Shown: positions 9,850 to 19,620 of the stretch, in pieces
Layout: the number at the start of each line of letters is the position of its first letter
How positions within the stretch are numbered: position 1 is the stretch's first letter
From: Bactericera cockerelli
Lineage: Eukaryota > Arthropoda > Insecta > Hemiptera > Triozidae
DNA length: 64,000 nt
Assembly: GCA_024516035.1 (NCBI GenBank)
Contig: CM044958.1
Coordinates: forward strand, 8,514,771-8,578,770
Direction of reading: 5' to 3'
Notes under the pieces: model-generated
The model's database searches: none
Seen by the model: the letters and a program-made list of their open reading frames with translations, nothing else
Told to the model about the DNA's origin: nothing
Made by a program: the position numbers and the translations under genes

Positions 9850-10075
9850 AATAATAATAATAATAATACTCTTTAGTGGAAGGCATCCACCAGGCGAGGT
9901 TAATGCTCAAAGCATTTTCTACCACCTAACCTTCAGAGTCTTATTATTATGTGGTCGCAAACTCAAATTAATGAGGAAAAATTCATGCACTGGGTGGTAT
10001 TCGAACCGACGGATCCCTACACTACCTGGATTACCAGACTAGCGCGTTTACCACTTGACTACCAGTGCACTTTAG
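9850..10075 (-). repeat. T2 tRNA-like SINE, minus orientation, near full length
   Basis: Reading on the - strand: tgcactggtagtcaagtggt, B-box-like ggttcgaatacc, cagtgcatgaatttttcctc, the tgctttgagcattaacctcg segment and an (ATT)n tail at 9851-9870. Confidence 0.85.
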
Positions 10076-10849
10076 TAGTATAGTAAGTACCTGTGTAACT
10101 GTAAATAAATAATTAATACAAACCTGGTTACACTCACGGACTGATAATGAAAAAATAATAGGGGTCTACTCTGATCATTTTTTTGATATCTTGAACTTTT
10201 CGGACCTCGGCCCCAATTTACCGGTATTTTGGGGGGGACCCGCTTTAATTAACTTTTTTATTATTGACCCTAGAAGGTGGTTGTGAGATATCAAATCCAA
10301 AGGTTTTGAGGTGCTCATAACGAATTTGGCATTGATTTTTATCAATCTGTTACCGTTGAGTCACCAGTGGCGGAATTCGACTTCTTTTTGGTGGATAAGG
10401 AAAGTCGTGTGATGTTTACACTCGATTTTTATTAATCGAAAATGCATTATGTCGAAGTTATTGACTATTTGATATGCCGATAATGATTACCATGTGTCAT
10501 GTTTCTGTGAATAAAGAAATTTGAAGTTATGGTAGAGATGTAATTAAGTCAGTAAGATACATGAAGTGGCAACGTCTGGCAAATCATGGATTTCCAGCGG
10601 CACCTTTAATGCTTCTATCTTAACCGTCTGCTTTGATAAGAGTTCTTATCAGTCAATTTTTTTTATTAGTAAAAATTCCGCATGATGTCATTCTGAGAGT
10701 TCTCGAAATAAGATTTACAACTGCAATGCTTAGCAATTAATTAAATATGATCTATCAATCAGTGTGATTGTGGTTATTCGACTGTCCATATTTATGTCTC
10801 TTCCTTATCGGCTCGTGCGTCTAATTTATATGACTTTGTTATTATTATT
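10076..10849. other. Unassigned intron sequence
   Basis: AT-rich. I found no coding frame, tRNA-like head or terminal repeats in about 770 bases. Confidence 0.4.
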
Positions 10850-11050
10850 AAACATGTTTGATATCACAACTAATCAAATTCGCTTTAGTAAATCTACGCT
10901 GAAACCGGGGCTTGAACCAGGTTACAAGTCCGCCGCCTTGGGTTTGTGACCACGTAATAATACGACTCTCAGGGTTAGGTGGTATAAAATGCTTTGAGCA
11001 TTAACCTTGTCTGGTGGTTACCTTCCTCTAAAGTCTAAAGAGAATTATTA
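10850..11050. repeat. T3 (minus) and T2 tail (plus) fragments
   Basis: 10850-10945 is the 3' part of T3 on the - strand (gatatcacaactaatcaaat, aaatctacgctgaaaccggg). 10950-11050 is a T2 tail (tgctttgagcattaaccttg) ending in attattattt. Confidence 0.7.
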
Positions 11051-11149
11051 TTTGTCTCGCAATGTTGCTGAGCGTTTTACAACCTTTCATGCTCCACTCT
11101 TCCTTGAACCAAACGAGATGGAATCCCAGTCCCCTGCCAAATTTGAGAC

Positions 11150-11412
11150 AGTATGTATGTTTTTATTTCTGGTGAAGCATTACTAAGAGCCTCCTTCACT
11201 TTTCAAATTCTATTACATTAATTTCTTTTTACTCTGGTAATGCCGCCACTAGTCATTACTCATACAAGTAACTACTCATTTTTCCTCACGAGGTATAATT
11301 GGACCCGGAACATCTAAGTGCAGAGCAGAAAAATTCCTGCCCCGCTGGGGATCGAACCAAGGTCACCGTGCATGCAATGCCTAGCGCGCTAACTCACTCG
11401 GCAACGGTGACT
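11150..11412 (-). repeat. T4 tRNA-like SINE, minus orientation
   Basis: The - strand head is gtcaccgttgccgagtgagt, tagcgcgctaggcattgcat and B-box-like ggttcgatccc, followed by cacttagatgttccgggtcc and the body. Other copies are at 19205-19507 and 30850-31136. Internally deleted relative to 19205. Confidence 0.8.
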
Positions 11413-11478
11413 ACATCGAGACAAAATGTTGCGAACAGTATTGAGGTTTAATCTCATTTCATTCTAAACGGAGCATTA

Positions 11479-11748
11479 GCCAGCGTCGATGGCATGTTGA
11501 ATACACCGATTCCCTTCAGAACACCGAAGTTAAGCGACATCCAGCGAGGTTAAGACTTGGATGGGTGACCATTCAAATTCTAATTCTCGTGACGCTGGCT
11601 TTTCCCGGCCCCACTCAGGCTGGGTGAGGTCAATGTGAGTAGCAGGTTTGTGAGTTTCCTGCGAATGGAGGGTAAAACCCCCGTCGTGATATGACCATGG
11701 CAGTTGAAAGCGACGTTAAACCCCACTTAAAAAAAAAAAAAAAAAAAA
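11479..11748 (+). repeat. 5S rRNA-derived SINE, full length
   Basis: 11479-11600 (122 bases) is collinear with 5S rRNA: gccagcgtc at the start pairs with gacgctggc at the end (helix I), with the internal box-A-like accgaagttaagcgac near 11524 and the C-box-like cttggatgggtgacc near 11556. A 130-base body (ggccccactcaggctgggtg, gtagcaggtttgtgagtttc) and a poly(A) tail at 11729-11748 follow. Transcription by RNA polymerase III through the internal 5S promoter is inferred. Many decayed copies occur in the window. Confidence 0.88.
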
Positions 11749-12079
11749 GAAGAAGAGCTGCTGCTAATATTTCTCAATGTGGAACTATTAAAATAAATGA
11801 GCTCTTTATTCGAACACAAACTTCCCAACTACAATTCACATTTTACGAATATGGTAAAATGTCCTCAGTTTTTTTTTTTTAAACAATAATCCAAATATTG
11901 ATTACTATCCAAAATAAGACTAATATTACTTGACTAATATCATGAATTGTAATAATTCAATTCGTATCAACTATGGTGAAGCCACAAAAACTACTCACAA
12001 GAAATTAAAAAATTGAAAAAATATATTTATCTTGAACTTTGAAACAATTCTTCAAAACAAAAAACAAAAAAACAAAAAA

Positions 12080-12345
12080 AAAAAAAAAACGGAGCATGAA
12101 ACTTTGCGAAGACAACGTCGATGGCACCTTGAACACACCTGTTCTCGTTCTGTCCTTGAATTGAAGCAACGTCCAGCGAGGCTAGAACGCGGATGGGTGA
12201 CCAAGCTGGTTATTCCCGGGCTCACCGAGGCTGGGTTAGGTTGAGTAACTGGTTTTTGAATTTCCAGCGAATGAAGAGTTGAAACCCCGTCGTGATATGT
12301 ATGACCATGCTTTTGAAAGCTACGTTCAACCCAAATTAAAAATAA
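12080..12345 (+). repeat. 5S-SINE, diverged copy
   Basis: It retains cgtcgatggcaccttgaaca, gatgggtgaccaagctggtt, the caccgaggctgggttaggtt body and gtcgtgatatgtatgaccat. It is preceded by an A-rich stretch that may be the tail of an earlier insertion. Confidence 0.75.
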
Positions 12346-12359
12346 TCTCTGCATCATAT

Positions 12360-12832
12360 TAGTAGAGCCCCTTTCAATAGGAAAGTTTAATTAAGGGCGG
12401 AATTAATAGACGTTTTTGTAATACCTCTGTGGCGCTAAATCACGAATTGCGTACTGTGTAAGATAGGGAAAACCGACGCTTAGCAATGACTCGAGTAATA
12501 GAACTTGTCTATAAATTTCGCCCTAAAAGTATCTCTACATTTTTATGGTCACGTGAAAATTAGAAAAATGAAAATAAAATTGAAAATCAACGCTCGATCA
12601 ATAATGTCAGAGATCAATGGACATATGTATATATTTTATTTATTTTTCTGTTGTTCATATTATAAATACTGTCAATTTTATATTTAATTTTTACCATTGT
12701 TTGTCTGTATATATGTTCTGCTAATAAAGAGTTTCTAAATAAATAAAATAAATAAATCAAATGTTAAAAAAGAAATTTTCAAAAATGTCAGAGAGTTCTC
12801 AGACAGAAAGTTGCGCTCAGTGCGAGCCCGCC
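12360..12832 (+). repeat. Retroelement 3' end and intron
   Basis: 12600-12760 ends with ctgctaataaagagtttcta and an (AAAT)n tail. The segment attgtttgtctgtatatatg (12697-12716) is the uninterrupted version of the sequence split by foldback element B at 19621. No coding region. Confidence 0.65.
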
Positions 12833-12853
12833 TTAACTTTCCACCGCCTCCCC
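12833..12853 (+). promoter_or_regulatory. Founder polypyrimidine tract of acceptor array II
   Basis: ttaactttccaccgcctccc occurs here once without exon sequence in front of it, followed by a T2 SINE. The same tract is the intronic half of every unit in the array at 13535-15699. This is probably the original intron end before tandem duplication. Confidence 0.7.
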
Positions 12854-13076
12854 TTGTCTGGTAGTCAAGTGGTTAGCGCGCTAGTCTGGTAATCCAGGTA
12901 GCGTAGGGGTCCGTTGGTTCGAATCCCACCCAGTGCATGAATTTTCCTCATTAATTTGAGTTTGTGACTACATAATAATAAGACTCATAGGGTTAGGTGG
13001 TAGAAAATGCTTTGAGCATTAACCTCGCCTGGTGGTTACCTTCCACTAAAAAGTGTTATTATTATTATTATTATAC
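12854..13076 (+). repeat. T2 tRNA-like SINE, reference copy
   Basis: A-box-like gtagtcaagtggttagcgcg, B-box ggttcgaatcc at 12927-12937, cacccagtgcatgaattttc, then tgctttgagcattaacctcg, ctggtggttaccttccacta and an (ATT)n tail. It separates the founder intron tract from the array. Confidence 0.9.
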
Positions 13077-13334
13077 GAATCTAGTTATTAGGGTTTTAAT
13101 TTTTTTACATACATATTCTTTTTATATACCGTTTCTCATGTCACTCTACATTGTAGTATGTATACATCTCTTTCTCTTTAGATTTCATTACCTCCAATAA
13201 TATTGTTTTTATAATTATAATGTATTCTTAATTTAGTTCATAGTGTGATATAATGTAATAGGTTGATTTATTTAACTGTATTGTATTACACTCAAATAAA
13301 ACAAATTCAATTCAATTATTATTATTGTCCTGCC
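13077..13334 (+). repeat. Retroelement 3' tail and acceptor
   Basis: The end attacactcaaataaaacaaa then ttcaattcaattattattat is like the insertion at 18733-18810. It runs into attgtcctgccag, an acceptor for the partial exon copy at 13335. Confidence 0.6.
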
Positions 13335-13428
13335 AGGTACCAGGCCCTGATAGACTCCCACCGCCGCATGTTCCCCGACCTGAGTGTGGACATGGAGCAG
13401 GAGATAGGCCGCTACAGGGACTACGCCT
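13335..13428 (+). pseudogene. Partial copy 1 of the AdSS exon at 15700
   Basis: It matches the first 90 or so bases of the true exon (YQALIDSHRRMFPDLSVDME through YRDYA) behind an acceptor-like cctgccag. It breaks off at gactacgcc and meets taattccgcc and a T2 tail, giving a stop directly after the break. It lacks the second half of the exon and a donor in register. Confidence 0.9.
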
Positions 13429-14218
13429 ATTAATTCCGCCCTAAGACTTTAAGGGTTAGGTGGTAGAAAATGCTTTAAGCATTAACCTCGCCTGGTGGTT
13501 ACCTTCCACTAAAGAGTGTAATTATTATTATTATTGTCCTCCCCTAGGTACCAGGCCCTGATAGACTTAACTTTCCACCTCCTCCCCCAGGTACCAGGCC
13601 CTGATAGACTTAACTTTCCACCTCCTCCCTCCTCCCCTAGGTACCAGGCCCTGATAGACTTAACTTTCCACCTCCTCCCCCAGGTACCAGGCCCTGATAG
13701 ACTTAACTTTCCACCTCCTCCTCCTCCCCTAGGTACCAGGCCCTGATAGACTTAACTTTCCACCTCCTCCCCCAGGTACCAGGCCCTGATAGACTTAACT
13801 TTCCACCTCCTCCCTCCTCCCCCAGGTACCAGGCCCTGATAGACTTAACTTTCCACCTCCTCCCTCAGGTACCAGGCCCTGATAGACTTAACTTTCCACC
13901 TCCTCCCTCAGGTACCAGGCCCTGATAGACTTAACTTCCCACCTCCTCCCCCAGGTACCAGGCCCTGATAGACTTAACTTTCCACCTCCTCCCTCAGGTA
14001 CCAGGCCCTGATAGACTTAACTTTCCACCTCCTCCCTCAGGTACCAGGCCCTGATAGACTTAACTTTCCACCTCCTCCCTCAGGTACCAGGCCCTGATAG
14101 ACTTAACTTTCCACCTCCTCCCCCAGGTACCAGGCCCTGATAGACTTAACTTTCCACCTCCTCCCTCCTCCCTAGGTACCAGGCCCTGATTGACTTAACT
14201 TTCCACCTCCTCCCCCAG

Positions 14219-14345
14219 GTACCAGGCCCTGATAGACTCCCACCGCCGCATGTTCCCCGACCTGAGCGTGGACATGGAGCAGGAGATAGGCCGCTACAGG
14301 GACTACGCCTGGTGGTTACCTTCCACTAAAGAGTGTTATTATTAC
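14219..14345 (+). pseudogene. Partial copy 2 of the AdSS exon joined to a T2 tail
   Basis: About 90 bases of the exon, identical to the true copy apart from isolated changes, fuse at gactacgc to ctggtggttaccttccacta and an ATT tail, then array units resume. The same fusion recurs at 14827, so the block was duplicated after the fusion formed. Confidence 0.9.
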
Positions 14346-14826
14346 TGTCCCCTCAGGTACCAGGCCCTGATAGAGTTAACTTTCCACCTCCTCCCCCAGG
14401 TACCAGGCCCTGATAGACTTAACTTCCCACCTCTCCCCCAGGTACCAGGCCCTGATAGACTTAACTTCCCACCTCCTCCCCCAGGTACCAGGCCCTGATA
14501 GACTTAACTTCCCACCTCCTCCCCCAGGTACCAGGCCCTGATAGACTTAACTTTCCACCTCCTCCCCTAGGTACCAGGCCCTGATAGACTTAACTTCCCA
14601 CCTCCTCCCCTAGGTACCAGGCCCTGATAGACTTAACTTCCCACCTCCTCCCCCAGGTACCAGGCCCTGATAGACTTAACTTCCCACCTCCTCCCCCAGG
14701 TACCAGGCCCTGATAGACTTAACTTTCCCCCTCCTCCCCTAGGTACCAGGCCCTGATAGACTTAACTTTCCTCCTCCTCCCCTAGGTACCAGGCCCTGAT
14801 AGACTTAACTTTCCACCTCCTCCCCA

Positions 14827-14965
14827 GGTACCAGGCCCTGATAGACTCCCACCGCCGCATGTTCCCCGACCTGAGCGTGGACATGGAGCAGGAGATAGGC
14901 CGCTACAGGGACTACGCTTGGTGGTTACCTTCCACTAAAGAGTGTTATTATTATTATTGTCCTGG
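14827..14965 (+). pseudogene. Partial copy 3 of the AdSS exon joined to a T2 tail
   Basis: Same exon-T2 fusion as copy 2 (junction near 14918, here gactacgcttggtgg). It is followed by attgtcctggcag and further array units. Confidence 0.9.
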
Positions 14966-15699
14966 CAGGTACCAGGCCCTGATAGACTTAACTTTCCACC
15001 GCCTCCCCTAGGTACCAGGCCCTGATAGACTTAACTTTCCACCGCCTCCCCTAGGTACCAGGCCCTGATAGACTTAACTTTCCTCCTCCTCCCCTAGGTA
15101 CCAGGCCCTGATAGACTTAACTTTCCACCTCCTCCCCCAGGTACCAGGCCCTGATAGACTTAACTTTCCACCTCCTCCCCCAGGTACCAGGCCCTGATAG
15201 ACTTAACTTTCCTCCTCCTCCCCTAGGTACCAGGCCCTGATAGACTTAACTTTCCACCGCCTCCCCTAGGTACCAGGCCCTGATAGACTTAACTTTCCAC
15301 CGCCTCCCCTAGGTACCAGGCCCTGATAGACTTAACTTTCCTCCTCCTCCCCTAGGTACCAGGCCCTGATAGACTTAACTTTCCACCTCCTCCCCCAGGT
15401 ACCAGGCCCTGATAGACTTAACTTTCCACCTCCTCCCCCAGGTACCAGGCCCTGATAGACTTAACTTTCCTCCTCCTCCCCTAGGTACCAGGCCCTGATA
15501 GACTTAACTTTCCTCCTCCTCCCCCAGGTACCAGGCCCTGATAGACTTAACTTTCCACCTCCTCCCCTAGGTACCAGGCCCTGATAGACTTAACTTTCCT
15601 CCTCCTCCCCCAGGTACCAGGCCCTGATAGACTTAACTTTCCTCCTCCTCCCCCAGGTACCAGGCCCTGATAGACTTAACTTTCCACCTCCTCCCCCAG

Positions 15700-15872
15700 G
15701 TACCAGGCCCTGATAGACTCCCACCGCCGCATGTTCCCCGACCTGAGTGTGGACATGGAGCAGGAGATAGGCCGCTACAGGGACTACGCGGAGCAGTTGC
15801 GGCCTCTGGTGGTGGAGACTGTGTCCTATCTGCACACCGCGCTGCGGGCCGGGAAGCAAATCCTGGTGGAAG
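15700..15872 (+). CDS. AdSS: AdSS exon: YQALIDSHRR to ILVEG
   Basis: The acceptor is cctcctcccccag and the donor is ctggtggaag/gtcagt. It encodes YQALIDSHRRMFPDLSVDME, then QEIGRYRDYAEQLRPLVVET and VSYLHTALRAGKQILVE. It is 173 nt; phases fit both neighbours. This is the only one of four exon-start copies that continues past YRDYA. The helical region here precedes the conserved [12 protein letters not shown] segment. Splicing must bypass about 46 upstream acceptor look-alikes and choose the last one. Confidence 0.96.
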
Positions 15873-16082
15873 GTCAGTGGGTCAGCCCTGATGTTTCGGC
15901 TTTGGGGTTGTTTTTTTTCTTTCAGAAGGCGCGCATGTCGAATACAGAAAATATTCGACATTCGAATAAGGTTTGGGTGGAAGAGATTGCCATAGGCAAT
16001 AACCCCCCCCCCCCCCCCCCCCCGCCTTTTAGTTAGGACTTATGTTTTTATATATATTTTATTCTTTTTCATTTTCATTGTA
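15873..16082 (+). repeat. RT-tail element, first segment
   Basis: From 15973: gggtggaagagattgccata, a run of about 20 C, then gccttttagttaggacttat, up to cattgta. The element resumes at 17740 after foldback element A and again at 17978 after a second insertion. Confidence 0.75.
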
Positions 16083-17739
16083 TACAGGGTGTCCCACCAA
16101 ACTTGGACACCTCAAATTACTCGGCCCCTGAAAGAGTTTTTCAAAAATAAAAAAATCTAGGGTACATGTGCTAATTATGCGGTTTCAGTTATGAAATTTT
16201 TTTTATACAGGGTGGTTCAAAAGTCAGAAATTGAGGTGTCAACTTTCGATTTTTAAATGGATCGACCTGAATTTTATTTGATAATTTTACTTCTAAATGA
16301 TTCCTGAGTACTTTTTTAAACAAAAATATTACATACAGGGTGGTTTTTTTTCGACCAATTTTTTTTCTAAATCTTGAATAACTCAAGTTTGGTTAATTTT
16401 TTCGATAACAAGAATAGAAAGTGTTTGTGCAACAAATACACGCACTTTCAATTGGCATCAAAAAATTTTATACAGGGTGGTTCACAAGTGAAATAATGAC
16501 TTGATTTTTTTTAAAACCGAGTTTTTTTAATTTTTTATTTAGGATTAATAATTTTCGTCTAATTTTACACATTTTTCGTTAGTCATATCGAAAAACAAAA
16601 CTAAAGTGTTGTACAGGGTGAGACATATTTTTTTTGTAACACCCTGTATATGGGCAGTCAAAGAGACGCAAAATTAAATATAAAGACTAAATATGCAAGA
16701 AAAACTTTGATTTTTAATTAAACTAAAAAGTTATGGTTTTTTAACTAATATTGTCGCATGGACCACCCTGTAGATATTTTCTTAAACTATCATGTAGGTA
16801 CTTTAAGTTGTATAAAATTCAACGAACACTTCGAATCATGTGGGAAAAACAAGTAAAAAACACGAATTTGAAGCCATTTTCAATTTGGTGTCCACACTGA
16901 ATGATTTTAAAACTTGAAATAAAAAGTAGGTAGGTGTAGACACAAAATTGAGCATGGCGTTTTGAATTCATTTTTTTTCTTTCAGATTTGGACTCCTCGT
17001 TGAATTTTAGACAGTTTCGACTACCCATATGATGGTTTAAGAAAATATCTACAGGGTGGTCCATGCGACAATATTAGTTAAAACACCATAACTTTTTGGT
17101 TTAATTAAAAATCAAAGTTTTTCTTGCATATTTAGTCTTTATATTTAATTTTGCGTCTCTTTGACTGCCCATATACAGGGTGTTACAAAAAAATTATGTC
17201 TCACCCTGTACAACACTTTAGTTTTGTTTTTCGATATGACTAACGAAAAATGTGTAAAATTAGACGAAAATTATTAATCCTAAATAAAAAATTAAAAAAA
17301 CTCGGTTTTAAAAAAAATCAAGTCATTATTTCACTTGTGAACCACCCTGTATAAAAATTTTTGATGCCAATTAAAAGTGCGTGTATTTGTTGCACAAACA
17401 CTTTCTATTCTTGTTATCGAAAAAATTAACCAAACTTGAGTTATTCAAGATTTAGAAAAAAAATTGGTCGAAAAAAAACCACCCTGTATGTAATATTTTT
17501 GTTTAAAAAAGTACTCAGGAATTATTTAGAAGTAAAATTATCAAATAAAATTCAGGTCGATCCATTTAAAAATCGAAAGTTGACACCTCAATTTCTGACT
17601 TTTGAACCACCCTGTATAAAAAAAATTTCATAACTGAAACCGCATAATTAGCACATGTACCCTAGATTTTTTTATTTTTGAAAAACTCTTTCAGGGGCCG
17701 AGTAATTTGAGGTGTCCAAGTTTGGTGGGACACCCTGTA
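16083..17739. mobile_element. Foldback element A (1657 bp)
   Basis: A long imperfect palindrome: tacagggtgtcccaccaaac at the left end, its complement at the right, TA on both sides. Each arm is subdivided by further tacagggtg motifs at 16206, 16334, 16471 and 16612, and outward-facing caccctgta near 16641 and 16767; the right arm mirrors these (17051, 17175, 17206, 17343, 17481, 17611). Spacing is about 120-140 bp. Short open frames in the arms are not genes. Probably a non-autonomous element with TA target preference. Confidence 0.92.
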
Positions 17740-18025
17740 TATTGTTTCCATTTTTTTCATTGTTAAATTAATTATTTTTATGAACATAACTAGCGGGCTG
17801 TCGCCCGCTTTGCGGACCGAGGCATGGCCGTGAAAGCAAAAAATCCTTTTTCGCCAATGGCAGGTGTTGTTGTACATCTAGACTATAAGACAAAGCTACC
17901 TCGCTAGGACTTTCGGTTTGGGCTGTAGAGCGATGATCAGTCAGTCAGTCAGTGACTTAGACATTTATATATTAAGATGTCCATTTATACCTAATAAAGA
18001 GTTGTATAATAATAATAATAAGATA
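17740..18025 (+). repeat. RT-tail remainder with a second insertion
   Basis: 17740-17786 continues the interrupted RT-tail. 17787-17977 is an inserted short element (actagcgggctgtcgcccgc head, ggcatggccgtgaaagcaaa, gtcagtcagtcagtgactta, end tatatattaagat) like the one at 52358. 17978-18025 completes the RT-tail (gtccatttatacctaataaa, (AAT)n). Confidence 0.8.
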
Positions 18026-18213
18026 ATATGAGATGAGGGGCAAGAAAGAGAATGCCGTTGGTATTAGCATCGCCCGTGATCAAGTTTTGTTTTAATAATT
18101 TCAATTTTTATGTATGTTTATAATATTTTATCCAACATATTGTAAATGAAACTTGATCAAACATGTTTAAAAGGACTTGTAGAAGTTTCTAAATAAATGC
18201 TCATTAAAAAAAA
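18026..18213 (+). repeat. Second RT-tail-like element
   Basis: It contains gagaatgccgttggtattag, tcgcccgtgatcaagttttg and an A-rich end at 18208. The same segment follows the donor repeats at 38031. Confidence 0.6.
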
Positions 18214-18537
18214 AAGATAAAATATTTGTTAAACTAGAAGTATTTTAATTTCACGAAAGGGAAAAAAGGGAAAAATCAAATTTTAGAAAAGTATTGAACT
18301 TATGATTAAATATCTCTCTGGTCTTTCATTATTTTTTTCATGCAACCAACTACATTTGCAGGGAAATATGCATGACTATCCATACATTAAGTCCAACCTT
18401 ATGTCCACGGTGTCCACGGTGCGCTGAACCTATCCTCAAAATATTTGCATCTGTATACGGGACACCCTGTAGAGAGGTAAATTTAATTTTTTTTTTTTTT
18501 TTCAAAAGGTTAATTCATGTCCACTGTTCTCCTCCAG
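18214..18537. other. Unassigned intron sequence
   Basis: AT-rich; a stray terminal motif gggacaccctgtagagagg at 18459 resembles a foldback end. It ends in the acceptor gttctcctccag. Confidence 0.5.
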
Positions 18538-18725
18538 GTGCCAACGCCGCCATGCTGGACATAGACTTCGGCACCTACCCCTACGTGACCTCCTCCAACT
18601 GCAGCATCGGGGGCGTGTGTACGGGCCTGGGCCTGCCCCCCGCCACCATAGGACACGTGGTGGGCGTGGTCAAGGCGTACACTACCCGCGTGGGGGACGG
18701 GCCTTTCCCCACGGAACAGCTGAAT
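18538..18725 (+). CDS. AdSS: AdSS exon: [20 protein letters not shown] segment
   Basis: The acceptor is ctcctccag and the donor is cagctgaat/gtaagt. It encodes [40 protein letters not shown] and [20 protein letters not shown] then QLN. The segment contains the conserved DFGTYPxVTSSN loop and TRVGxGPFPTE, which form part of the IMP and aspartate sites. It is 188 nt, entering in phase 1 and leaving in phase 0. Its donor region is partly copied at 19510. Confidence 0.96.
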
Positions 18726-18732
18726 GTAAGTA

Positions 18733-18810
18733 TTTTATATTTCTATTATCTCTTTAATGTGAAACACATACTTTTGTATTGAATTTTTTCACAATAAATA
18801 AATTGAATTG
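18733..18810 (+). mobile_element. Short retroelement tail inserted beside a splice donor
   Basis: About 78 bases ending aataaataaattgaattg, flanked by aagta at 18728-18732 and 18811-18815. It splits the native intron start gtaagta/tgagcagggc just seven bases after the exon. The donor hexamer is intact. Confidence 0.65.
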
Positions 18811-19204
18811 AAGTATGAGCAGGGCTGTCTGGCTGTGGGGTGCGAAGACCAGTGTCTCGCTAAAAGACTAAAAGCAGAGAACGAACTACTCAACCCGGGG
18901 TTAAATGGCAGAGAATGCCTAAGACATTAACTTCGCCCCGGATTACAATACATTGTACATTTAAATTTAAATATTTTTTTTCTTCTATATCTTATTTTGT
19001 AAATACCTATAGTAATTTTTTTTTTATATTTGTTAATAATTTATTGTTGTATGTATTGTATAAAAAATAAAGTGTATAAAAAAAAAAAAAATAGCGTGCG
19101 CCGTGCTATACTAAATGCTGTACTATTTATCTAAAAGAAATATCTAAATAATATTTCTTTATCCAGAATCCAAATATAAATTCAAACGTACATTACCCTC
19201 TACA
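18811..19204 (+). repeat. Native intron start, then retroelement tail
   Basis: 18816-18925 (gagcagggctgtctggctgt, gaagaccagtgtctcgct, agcagagaacgaact) is repeated at 19526-19575 and 21418-21440. 18926-19092 ends with aaaaaataaagtgtat and poly(A). 19093-19204 is unassigned. Confidence 0.6.
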
Positions 19205-19507
19205 TAAGTATGTATGGTTTTATTTGTGGTGAAGCACAAGGCCTCTTCACAATTTTTGTGGGTAGCGCAGCATTACTAAGAGCCTCCTGTACTTTTCGAA
19301 TTATTCTATTACATCAATTTCTTTTTACTCTGGTAATGCCGCCACTGGTCGTTACTCATACAAGTAACTACTCATTTTTCCTCACGAGGTATGAGTGGAC
19401 CCCGAACACCCAAGAACAGAGCAGAAAAAATCCTGCCCCGCTGGGGATGGAACCCAGGTCACCATGCGTGCAATGCCTAGCGCGCTAACTCACTCTGCCA
19501 CGGTGAC
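19205..19507 (-). repeat. T4 tRNA-like SINE, longest copy
   Basis: The - strand head at 19507 is gtcaccgtggcagagtgagt, tagcgcgctaggcattgcac and the B-box-like gggttccatccc (19450-19461). The body includes cactcatacctcgtgaggaa and ends with acaaataaaaccatac. Confidence 0.85.
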
Positions 19508-19509
19508 TA

Positions 19510-19580
19510 CAGCTTAATGTAAGCATAAGCAGGGCTGTCTGGCTGTGGGGAACGAAGACCAGTGTCTCGCTAGAAGACTA
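19510..19580 (+). repeat. Duplicated donor junction of the 18538 exon
   Basis: cagcttaatgtaagcataag followed by cagggctgtctggctgtggg repeats the last exon bases (CAGCTGAAT), the donor gtaag and the first part of the intron at 18717-18850, with minor changes. It lacks the insertion at 18733. Confidence 0.8.
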
Positions 19581-19620
19581 TTTATTTATTTATTTAGAAA
19601 CTCTTTATTAGCAGAACATA
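19581..19620 (-). repeat. Retroelement tail split by foldback element B
   Basis: agaaactctttattagcaga then acata; the other half resumes at 21277. The unbroken equivalent is at 12697-12735 in the opposite orientation. Confidence 0.75.

Larger units (their letters stand above)
13535..15699 (+). repeat. Acceptor array II: about 47 copies of a 43-bp splice-junction unit
   Basis: Each unit is exon start (gtaccaggccctgatagac) plus intron end (ttaactttccacctcctccc, then a variable C/T run and ag). I count about 47 occurrences of taccaggccctgat from 13336 to 15713, four of which continue into longer exon sequence. Unit length varies from 42 to 52 bp through the tctcct repeat number. Nearly all units keep a pyrimidine tract and AG, so each looks like a usable acceptor. 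As 43 is not a multiple of 3, adjacent acceptors differ in frame and stops appear after two units. Confidence 0.95.

Noticed and set aside
11479..11600. True 5S rRNA gene
   Set aside because: Diverged from 5S at many positions, lacks a T-run terminator directly after the 3' end, and is followed by a SINE body and poly(A).
13534..14498. Proline-rich frames (QVPGPDRLNFPPPP type) in the acceptor array
   Set aside because: They are translations of the 43-bp splice-junction repeat in wrong frames and end in stops after one or two units.
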